Assembly: GCA_051883455.1 (NCBI GenBank)
Contig: JBJETT010000010.1
Location: 21,923 to 85,922, forward strand
Direction of reading: 5' to 3'
DNA: 64,000 bases
Source: HGM11368 sp051883455
Lineage (GTDB): Bacteria; Bacillota; Clostridia; Christensenellales; UBA3700
The notes under the pieces were generated by a model. It was not told the origin of the DNA. It searched no databases and saw only the letters and a list, made by a program, of their open reading frames with translations. Position 1 is the stretch's first letter; every line of letters begins with the position of its first letter. Positions 60,931 through 64,000 of this stretch are shown here, piece by piece. Made by a program: the position numbers and the translations under genes.

Positions 60931-61836
60931 TCACTGTCTAATAAAATTAACAATCTCTTTCCACGCAACTTTACTTTCCCTAAGGAAGGGGGCGAAGTAT
61001 TGAAAATCATGGAAAAGCCCGTCATATATGGAGAGCGTTACGTTGTTAGCGTGTTTTTCTAGGGTAGACTTCAACATAATGCCATCGGACAAATCAATTT
61101 CGTAACTTCCTACTTGAATGAGCATAGGTGGGAAGTCTTTATATTCAAGATATACGGGAGATAGGTATGGCTCAAAAGGGGAAGCGCTCCCAACGTAAGA
61201 GCTCTTTTTTCTTAAATAATGACCATACTCCTCGTAACTTTGATTTTTAGGTAGAGAATAAGTTGGGTCTTTGTGACAATTAAATTCATACGAGTCACCC
61301 GTTACGGCAAGGTCAACGTAAGGAGATATACATATAAGTTTCTTTGGCATTTTATAGCCGTTGCTTTGCAACTTGTGGCAGGTCGACATCATAAGATTAG
61401 CCCCGTAACTATCGCCTATCATAATCGTGTTGTCAAAATCAATTATCTTATGTAGTCTAACGCAAGCGTCATAACAAATATCGTGCAATGCAGGGAAAAC
61501 GTAATCGGCATTAGGCACGTAGTCAATACTATACACTATTGCATCGGTGAGTTTTGCTAACTTCTCGGCTACTTTGTGATATAAGTTGCTCATAGGTTGG
61601 CAAGGACCGCCACCGTGAAAAAGAATGATATTGATATTGCTCTTAGAGTATTTGTATGACAACTTCTCAATACTATATCTTTCATCAACTTTCAATACTT
61701 CCAAACTAAAATTTTTTGGATTATATCGATTGTTTTTTAGTTTGACGTTTTTGGATAGAGAAATATGATTTTTTCTATATTTGTAGGTATATGCTTTGAT
61801 ACCCAATCTTGTGAGGCGGGTAAGCAATGAGGTCAT
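60931..61836 (-). CDS. Alpha/beta hydrolase, hormone-sensitive-lipase type
   Basis: 301 residues. The oxyanion motif HGGG is at about 74-77; the nucleophile Ser143 lies in GDSYG (the family usually has GDSAGG, so the residue after Ser is Tyr); His is in 'GLFHDFQYF'. These carboxylesterases act on small esters. Its ATG overlaps the stop of the kinase gene by 4 nt (ATGA), so the two are coupled. The combination of an esterase with an APH-like kinase suggests processing of one small molecule. Confidence 0.85.
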   Translation of the reverse strand: MTSLLTRLTRLGIKAYTYKYRKNHISLSKNVKLKNNRYNPKNFSLEVLKVDERYSIEKLSYKYSKSNINIILFHGGGPCQPMSNLYHKVAEKLAKLTDAIVYSIDYVPNADYVFPALHDICYDACVRLHKIIDFDNTIMIGDSYGANLMMSTCHKLQSNGYKMPKKLICISPYVDLAVTGDSYEFNCHKDPTYSLPKNQSYEEYGHYLRKKSSYVGSASPFEPYLSPVYLEYKDFPPMLIQVGSYEIDLSDGIMLKSTLEKHANNVTLSIYDGLFHDFQYFAPFLRESKVAWKEIVNFIRQ

Positions 61837-62777
61837 AATGTTTTTACGACCTTGTTCATATTCTTAACAAGAGGATTCATTATGACGTTTATAAGCACGC
61901 CCGACGTAATGTAGCAAAAGACCTCGTTCCACAAACCGTAAAACGCAAGTTTTTCTTTGCAATATTTACTTGCACCATATTTTTCTATGTACGTCTGGCT
62001 GAGTTTGAACCTTTTACCCGTTAGATTGTTCAATTGGAATAGGTCATACTCTCTATCGGCATACATCGTATTGAGAGGGTCGATAAATGCCGACAGTTTA
62101 CCATTGTCAATAAATATGTTTGCTAAGTTAAGGTCGCCGTGTATAAGGCAAGCCTCATTCACTTCTTCACTGAATATAACGTCAAAACAAGCCCACGCTT
62201 TTTCCATAGCTTGCATTATCTTATTGCTCAATTGTTTGTTTGAGTGCAACTCTCTTGCTTTTTCAAGTATGGTTATGGCAAAATCTCTATAAAACTCTAA
62301 CCAAGTGTCATAGGTCGCATTTAGAATACTGCCAAACTTATCGTTTTTAACTTCATGTATTTGGTGCAGAGCCGTAGTTACGTCATCAGCGAACTGCATA
62401 CGTTTTTTCTTGCTTGCGAATAAAAATCCAAAGCTGGTAAATGCATTCTTACCTGCTACTTTAGTCATAGCATACATATCTAACGGGATATCGTTATCGG
62501 CTTTTCGAGCAAACAAGACTTTTGGGAATGGGATAGGGCAGTTTTTGGATAGAATATCAAGTGAAGCGATTTCACCGTCGAGCATATCGGTTGCTCTTAG
62601 GAATTTGATGACCAATTCGTCGTTAGAAGTCTTGACAAGATAAGCCATACCAAACGAACCACCGCCAAGGCATTTGATTTTTGCGACGTCAAAACCTTGC
62701 TTTTGAGCTATGATTTGGATATATTTCTCGGCATCTTTTTTTGTTATTTTTATTGGGATAATTCTTTCAAGTTTCAT
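61833..62777 (-). CDS. Aminoglycoside-phosphotransferase-fold kinase
   Basis: 314 residues. The N-lobe has 'GGGSFGMAYLVK' (glycine-rich) and Lys58 in VIKF; the catalytic loop is HGDLNLANIF (about 213-222, with Asp215 and Asn220), and the metal Asp233 is in FIDP. This is the APH/choline kinase fold. There is no evidence of drug resistance; natural substrates such as sugars or nucleosides are possible. GAGGTGA precedes the ATG. First gene of a two-gene operon with the hydrolase. Confidence 0.87.
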   Translation of the reverse strand: MKLERIIPIKITKKDAEKYIQIIAQKQGFDVAKIKCLGGGSFGMAYLVKTSNDELVIKFLRATDMLDGEIASLDILSKNCPIPFPKVLFARKADNDIPLDMYAMTKVAGKNAFTSFGFLFASKKKRMQFADDVTTALHQIHEVKNDKFGSILNATYDTWLEFYRDFAITILEKARELHSNKQLSNKIMQAMEKAWACFDVIFSEEVNEACLIHGDLNLANIFIDNGKLSAFIDPLNTMYADREYDLFQLNNLTGKRFKLSQTYIEKYGASKYCKEKLAFYGLWNEVFCYITSGVLINVIMNPLVKNMNKVVKTL

Positions 62778-62797
62778 AACGTCACCTCTATAAATTC

Positions 62798-62826
62798 ATT
62801 ATAATAGACTTGAACAACGGACGCAA
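62798..62826 (-). promoter_or_regulatory. Promoter of the APH-fold kinase/hydrolase operon
   Basis: On the minus strand TTGCGT (62821-62826), 17-bp spacer, TATAAT (62798-62803), then a short leader with GAGGTGA. Confidence 0.7.
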
Positions 62827-62860
62827 TATCCTGTGATTACCATTATGTGTCCTAAGTTTA

Positions 62861-63808
62861 CTACAAAAGTTGCTTAAATTCATTGGGCGTCATGCCATAA
62901 TATTTATTGAATTGTTTATAAAATCCCGACGTATTTTTGTATCCAACGGCTTGTGCAATATCGTCAATACGTATATTATCAAATATCATTTGGCTAGCCC
63001 TTTGCATTCGAATTTCCGTCAGCAACTCACTAAAAGATTTGTTGGTTTTTTGGTTGATAATTCTACTAAGGTATGATTTGTTATAGCCTAAACTCTTTGC
63101 CAGATTGTCTAGGGTAGCATTCTCCATATTTGCATATATGTACTGCGTAATTTTTTCTAAGAAAATGCTATCAATATTTTTACTTCTTACTAATTCAACG
63201 AACAATAATGCAAGATAATTTTGTATAGTTACGTCAATAAAGTCGTCACGAGCAAAACTTTCTTTTAGTATTTTGAATAGCAAATATTCCGTTTCCGTGC
63301 TCACGTTGTTTATTATTGTAATTGGCTCGTCAAAGTGCACGTTGGTATTTATATGATTGAAGATATCTACAGGTATCACTATTTTAATTATGACGTCCTT
63401 TTCAGTGCTTGGCATTATGGCGTGCTTTATTTGTGGAGATAAAATGCACAAGTCACCTTGATTTAATATTACTTTTTTGTCGTCGATTAGTTGTATACAC
63501 TTACCTTTATTTACAAATATCAGTTCATAGAACGTATGCGAATGAATATATGGGATTTGACTCATTGTATGCTTGCGAACGTGCAGCCCTTCATCTCTAC
63601 GTATAGGAATTATTGGGAAACGTATAACGCCGTCTTCCATTTTTAGCGGATTAATGTTTTGCCCTACAAGTTCAAAAACCTTCGCTAAAACTTCATCGGC
63701 ATTGGCAAATTCATATTTGATAGTCGCAATAAGTTTTTCTCTCGATTTTGCAACTTGTTCATCTTCCATTTCGTGATTATTTAGTATTGTAAATATAGTT
63801 TCATTCAT
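62861..63808 (-). CDS. AraC-family transcriptional regulator with cupin sensor
   Basis: 315 residues. The N-terminal cupin (about 80-150, 'HTFYELIFVNKGKCIQLIDDKKV') is a ligand sensor, and the C-terminal two helix-turn-helix motifs ('TLDNLAKSLGYNKSYLSRIINQ', 'IDDIAQAVGYKNTSGFYKQFNKY') are typical of AraC. It lies just upstream of the kinase/hydrolase operon in the same orientation, and may control it or a sugar gene nearby. The start has TTGAAA-17-TATACT-6-ATG, so the mRNA is leaderless. Confidence 0.9.
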   Translation of the reverse strand: MNETIFTILNNHEMEDEQVAKSREKLIATIKYEFANADEVLAKVFELVGQNINPLKMEDGVIRFPIIPIRRDEGLHVRKHTMSQIPYIHSHTFYELIFVNKGKCIQLIDDKKVILNQGDLCILSPQIKHAIMPSTEKDVIIKIVIPVDIFNHINTNVHFDEPITIINNVSTETEYLLFKILKESFARDDFIDVTIQNYLALLFVELVRSKNIDSIFLEKITQYIYANMENATLDNLAKSLGYNKSYLSRIINQKTNKSFSELLTEIRMQRASQMIFDNIRIDDIAQAVGYKNTSGFYKQFNKYYGMTPNEFKQLL

Positions 63809-63814
63809 GATTTT

Positions 63815-63843
63815 AGTATAGCATACGCCTATGTTTATTTCAA
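63815..63843 (-). promoter_or_regulatory. Leaderless promoter of the AraC gene
   Basis: On the minus strand TTGAAA (63838-63843), 17-bp spacer, TATACT (63815-63820), six bases, ATG 63808. No ribosome binding site. Confidence 0.72.
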
Positions 63844-63948
63844 GATTGATAATTTAGTGATATCTATAAATAGCAAATATGACGTAAATCTACTTTTTAG
63901 TAGAATCACTTTATGTGAAAAATAATAGAATGGAACTTTCACGATAGA

Positions 63949-64000
63949 CGGAGAGATTCGCCTTACAGCGAACTTAAAGTGAGCGTGCAACGAGTAGAGA
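63949..64000. repeat. Distant copy of the tRNA-associated repeat, cut by the window
   Basis: The stretch from ACGGAGAG through CCTTACAGCGAAC and AAAGTGAGCGTGCAACGAG closely matches the body of units 1 and 2 at 29737-29965 but is not next to a visible tRNA. The element is therefore dispersed in the genome and not only a local tandem duplication. Confidence 0.75.

Noticed and set aside
61833..62777. Aminoglycoside resistance gene
   Set aside because: The fold motif HGDLNLANIF shows only an APH/choline-kinase-type enzyme. Nothing in the context indicates drug resistance.

Overview
The window reads as a chromosomal segment of an endospore-forming Firmicute of the Clostridia type, most likely an uncultured gut lineage. 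The evidence is a spoIIR-sleB-ypeB run, veg next to a SPOCS/LysM spore-coat-like gene and ispE, TTGACA/TATAAT-type promoters, Gram-positive lipoproteins, and many Rho-independent terminators alongside a rho gene. No rRNA, CRISPR array, integrase, transposase or complete mobile element was seen. The only RNA gene recognised is a tRNA-Ser(GCU).

Layout. 1-10.9 kb: two giant surface proteins built of MBG-type (YDG/YGD) repeats, the first cut by the window edge, and a small lipoprotein. 11-13.8 kb: two overlapping FAD oxidoreductase genes. 13.9-17.2 kb: a BspA-type leucine-rich-repeat protein, then a small cassette (membrane-anchored XRE regulator, secreted protein, tiny membrane ORF) marked by two matching pairs of GCAAG-N5-CTTG inverted repeats. 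17.2-19.7 kb: an SDR and a DEAD-box (DECD) helicase on divergent promoters. 19.7-24.9 kb: a polyamine ABC operon (potABCD) led by an XRE-cupin regulator with palindromic operators. 25-29 kb: a secreted lipase-like hydrolase and a DUF4838 protein. 29.2-30.1 kb: a small putative DNA-binding protein and tandem repeats that copy the 3' end of the adjacent tRNA-Ser. 30.2-33.2 kb: an SGNH hydrolase and a TrkH/TrkA potassium system. 33.4-42.6 kb: the housekeeping and spore block veg, SPOCS-LysM, ispE, spoIIR, sleB, ypeB, prs, an MBL-fold hydrolase and rho. 42.8-50.7 kb: a small unknown protein, a clan GH-D-like glycosidase, a GLUG/FnIII-like lipoprotein, a HAD phosphatase and proS. 50.9-54.5 kb, minus strand: a DUF421 protein and a luxS-GPH transporter-phosphodiesterase operon. 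54.6-63.8 kb: a ferritin-like protein, a SLOG-like protein, an XRE protein, DegV, a flavin-reductase-like protein, a second GPH transporter, an alpha/beta hydrolase with an APH-type kinase, and an AraC regulator.

Two genome-wide signals stand out. First, at least seven genes have a -35/-10 promoter with a 17-bp spacer whose -10 box ends exactly 6 nt before the start codon, with no ribosome binding site. These should be leaderless mRNAs, a pattern not usually associated with Clostridia. Second, a 12-bp perfect palindrome, CGATACGTATCG, often flanked by A and T tracts, recurs in intergenic regions. Other points of interest are the operator-paired XRE cassette, a 42-codon ORF translationally coupled to prs, and the tRNA-derived tandem repeats.

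Everything here is from reading the sequence. Family names come from recognised motifs and have not been confirmed by any database search.
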